A stretch of DNA of 64,000 nt from Maritimibacter dapengensis (GTDB lineage: Bacteria > Pseudomonadota > Alphaproteobacteria > Rhodobacterales > Rhodobacteraceae). The DNA lies in assembly GCF_019218265.1 (NCBI RefSeq), contig NZ_JAHUZE010000001.1, positions 620,001 to 684,000 on the forward strand, read 5' to 3'. Every line of letters begins with the position of its first letter. Position 1 is the stretch's first letter. The notes below the pieces were generated by a model that was given only the letters and a program-made list of their open reading frames with translations, was not told the DNA's origin and did no database searches. Positions 25,793-35,625 of the stretch are shown in pieces. The position numbers were made by a program, and so were the translations under genes.

Positions 25793-26440
25793 ATGTTCAG
25801 AATTCTTGCAACCGCTGTGGCGGCGTGGATGTCGGCTGTGCCGGCTCAGGCCGACAGCACGTCGGACCCGTCAGGCAGCTTCAGACAACTCGCCGGCATC
25901 GAACGCGACAGTTTCGCAGCCTTGTCCGAATCCCGGCTCGAGGAAGTTACCCGACGCCATTCGGGATGGACGTTGTTCAAACGCCCCGACCCGGCGGCGC
26001 CCGCGACGGTCCCGGACGAGGTCTGGCTCTCGAAGCAGCCCGATGTGCAGCAGGGCGACCCGGCCTGGCAATGTCTGACCGAAGCGCTCTATTTTGAAGC
26101 GCGCGGTGAGTCTCATCACGGCGTATTCGCGGTCGCGGAGGTCATACTGAACCGCGTGGAGAGCCCAAGGTTCCCGAATTCAGTCTGTGGTGTGATCAAG
26201 CAAGGCGCTGCGCGGCATCTGAGTTGCCAATTCACCTATGCCTGCGACGGGCGGCCCGAACATGTCGCCGAACCGCGCGCCTACGCGCGTATGGGCAAGG
26301 TCGCTCGCGCGATGCTCGACGGCGCGCCGCGGACGCTGACCGGGGGCGCAACGTTCTACCATACGACCGGGGTGAATCCGCGTTGGGCGTCGCGCCTGTC
26401 TCAGACGGCACAGATCGGTGTGCACCGCTTCTATCGCTGA
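25793..26440 (+). CDS. Cell wall hydrolase, SleB family, exported
   Basis: A 215-residue exported protein. The ATG at 25793 gives a clean signal peptide (MFRILATAVAAW to AQA). The C-terminal Hydrolase_2/SleB domain contains CLTEALYFEARGESHHGVFAVAEVILNRV, with the Glu expected for peptidoglycan cleavage, then FPNSVCGVIKQG, CQFTYACDG and GATFYHTT. The family includes spore-cortex lytic enzymes, but in alphaproteobacteria it serves vegetative wall turnover. It ends 57 bases before folB. Confidence 0.9.
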   Translation: MFRILATAVAAWMSAVPAQADSTSDPSGSFRQLAGIERDSFAALSESRLEEVTRRHSGWTLFKRPDPAAPATVPDEVWLSKQPDVQQGDPAWQCLTEALYFEARGESHHGVFAVAEVILNRVESPRFPNSVCGVIKQGAARHLSCQFTYACDGRPEHVAEPRAYARMGKVARAMLDGAPRTLTGGATFYHTTGVNPRWASRLSQTAQIGVHRFYR

Positions 26441-26497
26441 TTTCCCACTTTCCATTCGCTCTGATCGCGGGCAGTGTCAGCCGCCAAGGAGACTGCC

Positions 26498-27418
26498 ATG
26501 CCATCTGAATCCCGTCTGGCCTTCGAACATCCCGAAGTAAGAGCCGAAGCGGACGGCCAGCCGACGACGCCACCCGACCGGATTTCGTTGCGGGATCACG
26601 TGGTCGAGGCCGATATCGGCGCGTTTCAGCAGGAGCGGGGCACGTCGCAAAGGCTGCGTTTCAACGTGGTTGTCGAGGTCAAGCCACCGCAGGCGCCGCT
26701 CGACGACGATGTGGACAGGATCCTGTCCTACGACACGATCACCGAGGCCATCGCGCTTGAGCTTGGTGCCGAGCGGCTCAACCTTTTGGAGACCCTGGCC
26801 GAACGGGTCGCGGACCGCATTCTCAACGAGCCACAGGCGCTTCGGGTGTTCGTGCGTATCGAAAAGCTCGATCGTGGTCCCGGGGCGCTCGGCGTCGAAA
26901 TCGTTCGCACGCCGGGGCAGGCGGCGCCGGTGTCGCTTTCGGCGGAGGACATTCCGCATCCGGTCGTCGTTCACCTGTCGAACGAGGCGATCCGCAGCGC
27001 CGAGTTGATCGGGCTTCTCGATGCGCTGGAGGCAGGGGACTCGCCTGCGATCCTGTGCGTAGGGCCGCCGGACGGGACGATGGCCGAGACCGGCCGTGCC
27101 CTGCCGGATCGGCGGATTTCGCTTCTGGCCTACGAGGTGAACGCCTGGGTGCTTGCTGCGCGGGACCGTCGTTGCGTCGTGGTCGGCACGCGGACCGAAC
27201 TCGACTGGGCTATGAAGCATGGTCAGATCTGCGTCTGGGCGCCCTACAAGATCGTGCTGGATGCCGTCGATGGGGCGGATGTCGATGTGACCGACCCTCT
27301 GGCAATGACCGCGTGGTTTGCCGCGTTGATGCAGGCCGACGAGATCCTGTCGGTCGGCGGTGCGGCACCGCAGTCGGACCTGCCGACACGAAGTCTCGCG
27401 GTCGGGGAGACATTATGA
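26498..27418 (+). CDS. folB: Dihydroneopterin aldolase with extra C-terminal domain
   Basis: A 306-residue protein. Residues about 27-137 form a FolB domain (RISLRDHVVEADIGAFQQERG, LNLLETLAERVADRIL, FVRIEKLDRGPGALGVEI) with the family lysine at K123. Stand-alone FolB is about 120 residues, so this one has about 150 additional C-terminal residues that I do not recognise; they include VVVHLSNEAIRSAELIGLLDALEAG and a DWAMKHGQICVWAPYK stretch. AAGGAG at 26486-26491 supports the ATG at 26498. The stop overlaps folP by ATGA, fixing it in the folate operon. Confidence 0.9.
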   Translation: MPSESRLAFEHPEVRAEADGQPTTPPDRISLRDHVVEADIGAFQQERGTSQRLRFNVVVEVKPPQAPLDDDVDRILSYDTITEAIALELGAERLNLLETLAERVADRILNEPQALRVFVRIEKLDRGPGALGVEIVRTPGQAAPVSLSAEDIPHPVVVHLSNEAIRSAELIGLLDALEAGDSPAILCVGPPDGTMAETGRALPDRRISLLAYEVNAWVLAARDRRCVVVGTRTELDWAMKHGQICVWAPYKIVLDAVDGADVDVTDPLAMTAWFAALMQADEILSVGGAAPQSDLPTRSLAVGETL

Positions 27419-28380
27419 GCCGATGGGCAGAGGCGACGCCAGGCACCGGCCATCGCCCTGCCGGCGCGAGAATGCTGGCGGGGATGTCGGGCCTCTGGTT
27501 TGACACCGTCCACGGACCGGACGATGAGACGACCCTTGCGCGGATATCGGAACCGCGGCCCGACCTGTGCGGCCTGACGCTCGACCGCCCGCGCGTGATG
27601 GGCATTCTGAATGTGACGCCGGACAGTTTTTCGGATGGTGGGGACCACAGCGATCTTGGCGTGGCTGTTGCGCGGGCGCGTATCATGTCCGGGGAATGTG
27701 ACATCATCGACATCGGCGGTGAAAGCACACGTCCCGGAGCGGGCGAGGTGCCGGCAGCCGAGGAAATTGCGCGGGTTGTTCCGGTCATCGCCGCGATCAG
27801 GGAGGCGGGGATTTCGACGCCGATCTCGATCGACACGCGCAAGGCGCGGGTGGCGGACGCGGCGCTCGACGCCGGGGCCAACATGGTCAATGATGTGTCT
27901 GCCTTCGAATTCGACCCGGAACTGGCCGACCTCTGTGCGGAACGGGACGTGTCGGTCTGTCTTATGCATGCCAAGGGGCTGCCCGAGACCATGCAGATCC
28001 GCCCGACCTACGAGGATGTGGTCGGTGAGGTGATGGATCACCTCATGGCGCGGATTGCGTTCGCCACGTCGAGGGGTGTCAGGCGCGAGCGGATCGTGAC
28101 CGACCCTGGCATCGGTTTCGGAAAAACGCTGGACCACAACCTGACCCTGCTTCGCCACCTTACGGTGTTTCACGACCTTGGATTGCCTGTCTTGCTGGGC
28201 GCGTCGCGCAAGCGTTTCATCGGTGTGATCGGCGATGCAGAGGCGGCGAAGGACAGATTGGGCGGCTCGCTCGCCGTGGCGCTTTACGGCGCGGCCCGCG
28301 GGATGCACATATTGCGGGTGCATGATACGAAAGAAACGTCGCAGGCATTGAAGCTGGCGCGGGCGTTGCAAGGGGATTGA
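27415..28380 (+). CDS. folP: Dihydropteroate synthase
   Basis: A 321-residue FolP that joins 4-aminobenzoate to dihydropterin pyrophosphate. The signature begins at residue 62: MGILNVTPDSFSDGG. Further pieces are DIGGESTRPGA, ISIDTRKARVA, VNDVSAFEFD, GIGFGKTLDHN and LLGASRKRFIG. It has about 60 residues before the core, longer than the E. coli enzyme. The start ATG overlaps the folB stop. glmM starts seven bases after its stop, a folP-glmM link also seen in enteric bacteria. Confidence 0.97.
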   Translation: MSRWAEATPGTGHRPAGARMLAGMSGLWFDTVHGPDDETTLARISEPRPDLCGLTLDRPRVMGILNVTPDSFSDGGDHSDLGVAVARARIMSGECDIIDIGGESTRPGAGEVPAAEEIARVVPVIAAIREAGISTPISIDTRKARVADAALDAGANMVNDVSAFEFDPELADLCAERDVSVCLMHAKGLPETMQIRPTYEDVVGEVMDHLMARIAFATSRGVRRERIVTDPGIGFGKTLDHNLTLLRHLTVFHDLGLPVLLGASRKRFIGVIGDAEAAKDRLGGSLAVALYGAARGMHILRVHDTKETSQALKLARALQGD

Positions 28381-28386
28381 TTGGCC

Positions 28387-29733
28387 ATGACGAGGAAATT
28401 GTTCGGGACCGATGGGGTCAGGGGACTTGCGAATACCCATCCGATGACGGCCGAAATGGCGCTCAAGCTCGGCGCGGCTGCCGGGCGTCACTTTCGCCGG
28501 GACGGGGCAAGCGGCCACCGCGCGGTGATCGGCAAGGACACGCGCCTGTCGGGCTACATGATCGAGAACGCGCTGACGGCCGGATTGACCTCGACGGGAA
28601 TGAACGTGCTCCTGCTCGGACCGGTCCCGACGCCGGCTGTGGGCCACCTGACCCATTCGATGCGCGCGGATGTGGGCATCATGATCTCTGCGTCGCACAA
28701 TCCGTTCAACGACAACGGCATCAAGTTCTTCGGCCCGGATGGCTTCAAGCTCTCGGATGAGGCGGAGGCCGAGATCGAGGGGCTGGTCGAGACCGGTGCG
28801 GAGCTCGTTCCTGCGGATCAGATCGGACGGGCGAAACGGATCGACGAGGGGCACCAGCGGTATGTCGAATTCATAAAGACCACCGTGCCGGCTGCGGTGC
28901 GGCTCGGTGGGCTCAAGGTCGTGATAGATTGCGCAAATGGCGCGGCCTACAAGGCTGCGCCCGAAGCTCTGTGGGAACTGGGTGCGGATGTCGTGTCGAT
29001 GGGCGTCACGCCCGACGGCATGAACATCAACCTGGGCTGCGGTTCGACGGATACGGCGGCGGCGCAGGATGCGGTTCTGCGACAAGGTGCGGACATCGGC
29101 ATCTGTCTCGATGGTGATGCGGACAGGGTCATGATCATCGACGAGAAGGGCCGGGTCGCCGACGGCGACCAGCTCATGGCGTTGATGGCGGACCGCTGGG
29201 CCGAAACCGGGCTTTTGAAAGGCGGCGCGTTGGTGGCGACGGTGATGTCGAACCTGGGCCTCGAGCGGTTCCTCATGGGCAAGGGCCTGAGGCTCGAGCG
29301 GACGAAGGTGGGTGACCGCTATGTCGTCGAACGGATGCGCGAAGGTGGCTTCAACCTTGGGGGCGAGCAATCGGGGCATATCGTGATGACCGACTATGCC
29401 ACGACCGGGGACGGGTTGCTCGCCGCGATGCAGTTTCTCGCCGCAATGGTTCAGACTGGCAAGCGGGCGTCGGAGCTTAGCCAGGTGTTCGACACTGTGC
29501 CTCAATTGTTGAAAAACGTGCGGTATGAGGCCGGAAAATTGCCCTTGGAAGCCGAAAATGTTCGAAATGCGATAGAGGGGGCCGAGGCTGACCTCAACGG
29601 TCGAGGACGGCTCCTGATCCGGAAATCGGGGACCGAGCCGTTGATCCGCGTGATGGCCGAATGCGAGGACGAGGCCCTGTTGGGTGACGTCGTTGACCGT
29701 ATCGTGGCCGAGGTCGAACGCGCGGCGCTTTGA
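28387..29733 (+). CDS. glmM: Phosphoglucosamine mutase GlmM
   Basis: A 448-residue mutase interconverting glucosamine 6- and 1-phosphate on the way to UDP-GlcNAc. It starts [13 protein letters not shown] and has the phosphoserine S103 in [11 protein letters not shown], the metal-binding DGDADR motif, GGEQSGHI and the phosphate-binding [12 protein letters not shown]. The length matches the family. It is the last gene of the folB-folP-glmM unit. UDP-GlcNAc, its downstream product, is also the precursor for the CapE-CapF-CapG enzymes 20 kb away. Confidence 0.97.
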   Translation: MTRKLFGTDGVRGLANTHPMTAEMALKLGAAAGRHFRRDGASGHRAVIGKDTRLSGYMIENALTAGLTSTGMNVLLLGPVPTPAVGHLTHSMRADVGIMISASHNPFNDNGIKFFGPDGFKLSDEAEAEIEGLVETGAELVPADQIGRAKRIDEGHQRYVEFIKTTVPAAVRLGGLKVVIDCANGAAYKAAPEALWELGADVVSMGVTPDGMNINLGCGSTDTAAAQDAVLRQGADIGICLDGDADRVMIIDEKGRVADGDQLMALMADRWAETGLLKGGALVATVMSNLGLERFLMGKGLRLERTKVGDRYVVERMREGGFNLGGEQSGHIVMTDYATTGDGLLAAMQFLAAMVQTGKRASELSQVFDTVPQLLKNVRYEAGKLPLEAENVRNAIEGAEADLNGRGRLLIRKSGTEPLIRVMAECEDEALLGDVVDRIVAEVERAAL

Positions 29734-29812
29734 AGATGCGGCCCGGCCCGCGTCTATTGAGAGAGCCGAGAGCTGACGAGCGTTCCTGTCGCGCGTGCTT
29801 GAAATCCGCCAG

Positions 29813-30733
29813 TCAGGACCGCAGGCGAGAGACGACCCGTGTCAGCGCCTCCCATTGGCTGATCGCCATGCCTACGAGAATGATTGCCAGAGCGACGAGC
29901 AGGGTAGACGGCAGCGTCTCCCCTAAGATCCAGGCCCCAAGCACGGTCGAGATCACGGGAACGATGTAATTCACCAGGCCCATGAAGGTTGGCCCGGCGC
30001 TTCGGATCAGGACGACGCGCAGGAAATTCGCGCCAGCTGTCGGGATGAGCCCCAATGCGGCGAGCGCCACAAAGGTTTTGGCGTCGGGCATGGGTGGTGG
30101 CCCGTCGAGTGCGAAGGCCAGTGGCAGGATCGCAACCGCACCGACGATCATCAGAATCGATGCCAAGCCGATCGCGTCGACCGGGGGAAGCCATCGCATC
30201 ATCACCGACCCGACGGCATAACACGCGGCGGTCCCGAGCACGGCGAGGCGACCCAGAGTTTCGAATTCCGCGCCCGTGGAAGAAAACACCTGGCCTCCGA
30301 CGAGGAGCACCACGCCCACGAAACCGATGAGAAACCCGACGAAGGCGCGCAATCGCATCCGCTCTCCCGGCACGGTGAAATGGGCAAGGGGCAGGACCAT
30401 GAAGATCACCGTCGCCATGGTCACGCCGGCATAGGCCGAGGTGACGCTTTGCTGGCCCCAGGCCAGAAGCGTGAAGGGGATGGTCGAAGACAGGAGCGCG
30501 ACAATGACGAGCCGGATCGCATCGCGCCGCGTGGGGCGTTGGTGAAACAGTGCCCACCCGCGTGCGCCCCAGATCAAGGTCATGAGAAGGGCCGCGAAAA
30601 TGACGCGCGCGGCCGCGACCCAGGCTGGCGTCATGCCCCGCAGGGCGATTTCGATGACGAGGAACGTGGAGCCCCAGACCAGCCCGAGCGTTACGAGCAT
30701 GCCCCAGCTTTTCCAAGTGATCTGCCTGCTCAT
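29813..30733 (-). CDS. EamA/DMT-superfamily permease
   Basis: A 306-residue ten-helix DMT transporter with the family opening LGLVWGSTFLVIEIALRGMTPAWVAAAR and two EamA repeats. GGAGAGCGT precedes the start. It is most like RhaT/RarD-type metabolite exporters, but the substrate is not readable. It is convergent with glmM, with 79 unremarkable bases between the stops. On the minus strand it follows ilvC but is separated from it by a strong terminator, so it should have its own promoter. Confidence 0.88.
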   Translation of the reverse strand: MSRQITWKSWGMLVTLGLVWGSTFLVIEIALRGMTPAWVAAARVIFAALLMTLIWGARGWALFHQRPTRRDAIRLVIVALLSSTIPFTLLAWGQQSVTSAYAGVTMATVIFMVLPLAHFTVPGERMRLRAFVGFLIGFVGVVLLVGGQVFSSTGAEFETLGRLAVLGTAACYAVGSVMMRWLPPVDAIGLASILMIVGAVAILPLAFALDGPPPMPDAKTFVALAALGLIPTAGANFLRVVLIRSAGPTFMGLVNYIVPVISTVLGAWILGETLPSTLLVALAIILVGMAISQWEALTRVVSRLRS

Positions 30734-30755
30734 ACGCTCTCCTGTCCGCTAGACG

Positions 30756-30782
30756 AAAAGACCCCGACCAAAGGCCGGGGTC
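30756..30782 (-). terminator. Intrinsic terminator of ilvC
   Basis: GACCCCG at 30760-30766 pairs with CGGGGTC at 30776-30782; on the minus strand the stem is followed by TTTTCG. It lies 26 bases beyond the ilvC stop and before the DMT gene. Confidence 0.85.
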
Positions 30783-30807
30783 AATCCGTCACCAAACGTC
30801 GTGACGC

Positions 30808-31911
<1,104 letters not shown>

Positions 31912-31965
31912 TTAGCGAATACCTCGCCGCAATCATGCGCTGAAATCGAGTTTTGCGAGAAATTC

Positions 31966-32424
31966 ATGCAAATCGACGATACTGATCGCCGCCTGTTGCG
32001 TCGCCTTCTGGCCGAGCCGAATCTGTCGCTTTCGGACCTGGCGGATCTCGCCGGTGTCACTCCGGCAACCGCATCGCGTCGCCTTGACCGGCTGACCCGC
32101 GCCGAGGTCATAACGGCACAGCGGGCGGTGATCGACTGGTCGAAACTGGGCTACGGCGTCGAGGTGTCGTTGCGGTTCACGCTCGACAAGACCGACGCAC
32201 GCGCCTTCGACGAATTCATAGCCGCGGCCCGCGATGTGCCCGAAGTGACGCAGATCCAGACCTTCCTGGGCAAGGTCGATGTCCGGTTGCACGTGATTGC
32301 GCGGGATATGTCGCATTACCAGGAGATCTACCGATCCCGCATCCTTACACTGCCTCATATCGCCGAGATCGAGGCGCTGATGCAGGTCGCGTCGATCATG
32401 GAAGTGGAGGCGCTGCCGCTATGA
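31966..32424 (+). CDS. Lrp/AsnC-family regulator, first of a pair
   Basis: A 152-residue Lrp/AsnC protein. Residues about 1-60 are the winged helix-turn-helix (MQIDDTDRRLLRRLLAEPN, ADLAGVTPATASRRLDRLTRAEVI). Residues about 65-145 are a RAM ligand-binding domain (VSLRFTLDKTDARAFDEFI, VTQIQTFLGKVDVRLHVIARDM). The last bases overlap the start of a second Lrp gene by ATGA. Divergence from ilvC suggests that one or both control branched-chain amino-acid synthesis. The ligand cannot be read from the sequence. Confidence 0.93.
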   Translation: MQIDDTDRRLLRRLLAEPNLSLSDLADLAGVTPATASRRLDRLTRAEVITAQRAVIDWSKLGYGVEVSLRFTLDKTDARAFDEFIAAARDVPEVTQIQTFLGKVDVRLHVIARDMSHYQEIYRSRILTLPHIAEIEALMQVASIMEVEALPL

Positions 32425-32873
32425 CGCTGGACGAAACAGACCGCGCGTTTCTAAGGGCGCTGTCGGACGATGCGACCTTGTCGGCCGGGGCGCTGGGGCG
32501 GCGGTTCGGGATGAGCCAGCCGGCGGCGTGGCGGCGGGTGAAACGACTGACCGAAAGCGGGGTCCTGGCCGGCAAGAGGATCGAGATCGACCGCGAGGCG
32601 CTTGGATTCGGTGTGACGGTGTTCCTCGGCGTAAAGCTCGCCACCAAAGGGCGGGTGAGCCTTGAGGATTTCGAACGTGCGGTGACCGCGATCCCAGAGG
32701 TCCAGCTCGTGCACCACGTCCTGGGTTTGTACGATTATCGCCTTCGGATCGTAGCGCGGGACCTTTCGGATTTCGAACGCATCCTGCGACGACGGATCAT
32801 GACGCTCCCCGGTGTGGGTGAAGTCGAGGCCAATGTCATGCTGTCGGAGGAGCGTCTGGCCGGGCCGTTGTGA
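32421..32873 (+). CDS. Lrp/AsnC-family regulator, second of a pair
   Basis: A 150-residue Lrp/AsnC protein with the same architecture: helix-turn-helix (MTLDETDRAFLRALSDDATLS, FGMSQPAAWRRVKRLTESGVL) and RAM domain (FLGVKLATKGRVSLEDFERAV, VQLVHHVLGLYDYRLRIVARDL). The two copies are clearly paralogous in layout but differ at most positions, so this is not a recent duplication. The ATGA overlap implies matched synthesis, which would favour mixed oligomers; that is inference. Confidence 0.92.
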   Translation: MTLDETDRAFLRALSDDATLSAGALGRRFGMSQPAAWRRVKRLTESGVLAGKRIEIDREALGFGVTVFLGVKLATKGRVSLEDFERAVTAIPEVQLVHHVLGLYDYRLRIVARDLSDFERILRRRIMTLPGVGEVEANVMLSEERLAGPL

Positions 32874-33013
32874 CGTCGGGCGGCGTGTCGCCAAGTCCCC
32901 GGCGCGGCGCGACGAAAGATGGATCGCGCGACTGCCGGAGGGCGTTTCCTGGCTGTCGCGCCCTCCCGCGCAGGGGACGTGACAATCGTTCTCCCAAAGC
33001 CCATATCCAAGGG

Positions 33014-33826
33014 ATGGATCACACGCAGGGACGGGCCCGAGATACCGAAATCAAGCGTTTCGTGCGCGCGCAATTCGGCTTTCGCGGAACCCTGCGCCTG
33101 CATCGTGCGGCGCTGGGATGGGATATCCTGCGTGCGCCGGTGAACCTTTTGCTCGCGCCGGTCTTCCTCTTGATCCGCGTGGGCGCCCTCGTCGCGAGGC
33201 TCGCGAAGGCGCCGGATCTGGCTCGCTGGCTTTCGCAACGCAACGTATTCTTGGAGACGGAAGTCTCGCGGCGCGTTGCCCGCGCGGTGCGGGGTTTGAC
33301 CGACGAGTTCGTCCAAAAAGGCAGCCTTCCCCGCGTGGAGCCCGCGCGTCGTGACCGGGCCATCGCCGAGTACGTGAGCACCCGGGGCGCGGTGGCGGAA
33401 ATCGTCACGATCATGATCGTCCTCTTGGTCGGGATCGTGCTCTTTCGCATGGTGACGCCGGGTATCGTCTCGCTCGCCGGTCCCGTGACCGAAATGCGGG
33501 CGCTGACCCGTGCGGTCGAGGGGTTCCCTCTCGGTCCGTTCCTTGGTCGCGCTTGGTTTTCGGTGTTTCCTGTGCGGTTCGGCCTTCTGGACCTCTTGGC
33601 GACCGGCGCGGGCCTTGCCGTTTTGGCCTCTCTCGTCACAACCTTCGCAGGCGTGATTGCGGACCCCTTTCAGGTCGCGACCGGAACGCATCGGCGGCGC
33701 CTGTCGCGTATGATGGATCGGTTGATGCGGGATGAAGACGGGCCGGGACTTGAACGCGAGCACCTTGCGGCGCGAGCGGCCGACCTGTCGGATGCGGCGC
33801 TTTCGATCTGGCGGATCTTTCGCTAG
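33014..33826 (+). CDS. Unknown multipass membrane protein, 270 aa
   Basis: Not confidently recognised. The ATG at 33014 (MDHTQGRARD) follows CCAAGGG. The N-terminus resembles a soluble amphipathic segment, then come a re-entrant or amphipathic stretch (NLLLAPVFLLIRVGALVARL), one clear helix (EIVTIMIVLLVGIVLFRMV) and another near residues 195-220 (LLDLLATGAGLAVLASLVTT). The C-terminus is charged and helical. The stop codon shares CTAG with the convergent small exported gene. Confidence 0.7.
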   Translation: MDHTQGRARDTEIKRFVRAQFGFRGTLRLHRAALGWDILRAPVNLLLAPVFLLIRVGALVARLAKAPDLARWLSQRNVFLETEVSRRVARAVRGLTDEFVQKGSLPRVEPARRDRAIAEYVSTRGAVAEIVTIMIVLLVGIVLFRMVTPGIVSLAGPVTEMRALTRAVEGFPLGPFLGRAWFSVFPVRFGLLDLLATGAGLAVLASLVTTFAGVIADPFQVATGTHRRRLSRMMDRLMRDEDGPGLEREHLAARAADLSDAALSIWRIFR

Positions 33827-34167
33827 TCGCGCGAAACGCCCGCGCGATCGTCGGTCCACCCGTCCACATTGCAACGCGCACGCACGAAAAGCGGCCCATC
33901 CGGCACATCGTCCAGCCGAAGTGACCGCGTAAAGGGCTGTTCAGCTTCATGCGGATGAGCGAGTTCTCGGATGCCGAGCGAGAGGCCGTTCTGATCCAGC
34001 ACCTCCCAACCGTCGGCGTAGTGATCCCACCCGGTGTCGGGATGGCTGAGGGTCACATGAACGGTCGATCCTTCCAGCCAGGCCGCCTCGATCTTCGGAG
34101 CGTCGGCATGGGCGGTCCCCGGCAGCAGGACGGGCAGACACCAAAGGGCGATGGTCAATGAGCGCAT
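33823..34167 (-). CDS. Small exported protein, 114 aa
   Basis: A 114-residue protein with a signal peptide (MRSLTIALWCLPVLLPGTAHA) and a compact beta-rich mature domain containing AWLEGSTVHVTLSHPDTGWDHYADGWEVLD and one Cys. It resembles small periplasmic immunoglobulin-like domains, but I know no function. The start lies three bases beyond the stop of the DUF599 gene, so it is cotranscribed with the membrane proteins upstream on the minus strand. The frame stays open upstream, but the ATG at 34167 and its signal peptide are convincing. Confidence 0.75.
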   Translation of the reverse strand: MRSLTIALWCLPVLLPGTAHADAPKIEAAWLEGSTVHVTLSHPDTGWDHYADGWEVLDQNGLSLGIRELAHPHEAEQPFTRSLRLDDVPDGPLFVRARCNVDGWTDDRAGVSRD

Positions 34168-34169
34168 GA

Positions 34170-34868
34170 TCAGTGGGTATCCAGTTCCAGAAGCACGGCG
34201 CGGGATTTCGATGCGAATTCGCGCCGCCAGAGAACCACGAAGCAGATCACGGTGGAAATCACCAAGGCGAGAGGACCGATCAGCCACGCCAGCGCCGCCA
34301 TCGCGAAATAGATCGCGCGCAGGCCGCGGTTGTAGCTGCGCGCCGCGTTGATGTTGATCTCGGCGGCCTTTGCGGCACGGGGGTAGGCGGCGGGATCGTC
34401 CGGCTCGTTCGGCACGCTCGCCATGACAACGGCGCAATAGCCGAACAGGCGGTGCGCCCAGACGAATGCGAGGAAACCGGCGGCGACGAGAACGATCACG
34501 ATCAGGATCTTGGCCTCCCACACGTGATCCGGCGCGAGCTCGCCGGTGGTCAGGTCCTGCGCCACACCGAGGAGCCGCTCGGTATTGCCCAGAAGCGCAA
34601 GCCCCCCACCGATCGCGATCATGCAGGCCGAGGCGAAAAAGGTCGTGCCCTGACGCAGCGATGCGAGCACGGAGCTGTCGAAGATGCGGGGCTGTCGGGT
34701 GACGTATTGGCGCAACCACTCGCGGCGGTAGGATTTCATCACCCGCGACGTAGACGGGCGGCCGTCGGTCGAGTGCTCGATCAGCCAGCCGATCCCCTGC
34801 CATGCCAGCAGGAGACACAGGAATGCCGCGATGTCGAGCAGGGTGAAACCGGTCAGAAGCTCCGGCAT
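34170..34868 (-). CDS. DUF599 membrane protein
   Basis: A 232-residue protein with four to five membrane helices and DUF599 features: a conserved WGIG-like first helix, YRREWLRQYVTRQPRIFDSSVLASLRQGTTFFAS, and AARSYNRGLRAIYFAMAALAWLIGP. The function of the family is unknown. The start overlaps the stop of the HemJ/CopD-like gene by one base (TGATG), indicating coupled translation. Confidence 0.88.
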   Translation of the reverse strand: MPELLTGFTLLDIAAFLCLLLAWQGIGWLIEHSTDGRPSTSRVMKSYRREWLRQYVTRQPRIFDSSVLASLRQGTTFFASACMIAIGGGLALLGNTERLLGVAQDLTTGELAPDHVWEAKILIVIVLVAAGFLAFVWAHRLFGYCAVVMASVPNEPDDPAAYPRAAKAAEININAARSYNRGLRAIYFAMAALAWLIGPLALVISTVICFVVLWRREFASKSRAVLLELDTH

Positions 34869-35278
34869 CAGAACGGCTGCCGCACGACAGCCCAGAGGAT
34901 CGCCAGCACCACGAGGACGGAGATTTCGTTGAAGATACGCAGGAACCTGTCACTGTCTTCGAAGACGCCGCGTTGCGCCTTTATCACCAGTCGGCCGGTC
35001 CAGACGTAGTGAAGCGCGAGCACCACGACGAGACCCAGCTTGAGCCAGACCCAGCCGGGGAACCCGAGCGTCCAGGCAAGCCAAAGCCCGGTCAGCGCGG
35101 CGATTACCCCGAGACCAGCGGAAAAACGATAAAGCCGGAATGTCAGATCACCGATCGGGCCATTGGCCGAATGTCGATCCCAGTCGCGTTTCCAGTAGAT
35201 GATCGCGCGAGGTACCGCAAAGATCGACGTCATCCAGCCCATGACGCAAAGAATGTGAATGATCTTGACCCAATCCAT
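34868..35278 (-). CDS. HemJ/CopD-like membrane protein
   Basis: A 136-residue four-helix membrane protein starting MDWVKIIHILCVMGWMTSIFAVPR. The early His in the first helix, the PR after it and the W-KL motif in the third helix match HemJ (protoporphyrinogen IX oxidase) and the related CopD family. HemJ proteins usually sit near hem genes, and none is here, so the enzymatic assignment is tentative. The ATG at 35278 was chosen because the upstream frame is non-coding in character. It heads a three-gene minus-strand operon with the DUF599 gene and the small exported gene. Confidence 0.72.
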   Translation of the reverse strand: MDWVKIIHILCVMGWMTSIFAVPRAIIYWKRDWDRHSANGPIGDLTFRLYRFSAGLGVIAALTGLWLAWTLGFPGWVWLKLGLVVVLALHYVWTGRLVIKAQRGVFEDSDRFLRIFNEISVLVVLAILWAVVRQPF

Positions 35279-35625
35279 GCGCCGAATTGACCCATTTTGG
35301 GGCACCTGCGCAAGGGGTGAGGGCCGGGGCGTCGGGAATGCGTGTTTGATGTCCTCGCGTTGGAGCGATCGGCCTCGCAGCCTTTGCACGCCAAAGGGAT
35401 TCCGGAATTCTAGGATTCTAGAAAACTAGAATCTTGAATGTGATTTGGATTCAAGCACTTGCGAGTAGTTCCTTGTCGATAGGTTAACAATTGCCTCGGT
35501 TTGGCCATGCGCGCGCGAATGGATTAGGTGTCAAGACGCTTGCATTGACTGCGCCATTGCGACCACTAGGAGGGCGCCTGGAAATGCGCTAATCCTCGAA
35601 ACGCCAGAGCCAGCCGGAGGCCGCC
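35279..35625. promoter_or_regulatory. Palindrome-rich intergenic region upstream of glcD
   Basis: A 347-base gap between the divergent HemJ-like gene and glcD. Around 35404-35455 it has an unusually AT-rich cluster of inverted repeats. GATTCTAG at 35414-35421 and CTAGAATC at 35426-35433 form a perfect 8-base stem around AAAA. CTTGAAT at 35433-35439 and ATTCAAG at 35449-35455 form a second perfect repeat with 9 bases between. A promoter for glcD probably lies just downstream (GATAGGTTAACAATT near 35478-35492). I see no gene or RNA in the rest. Confidence 0.6.

Noticed and set aside
27244-29505. 753-codon open frame on the minus strand opposite folP and glmM
   Set aside because: It lies entirely antisense to two certain genes, is rich in Arg, His and Asp as expected of shadow frames in GC-rich DNA, and shows no known motif.
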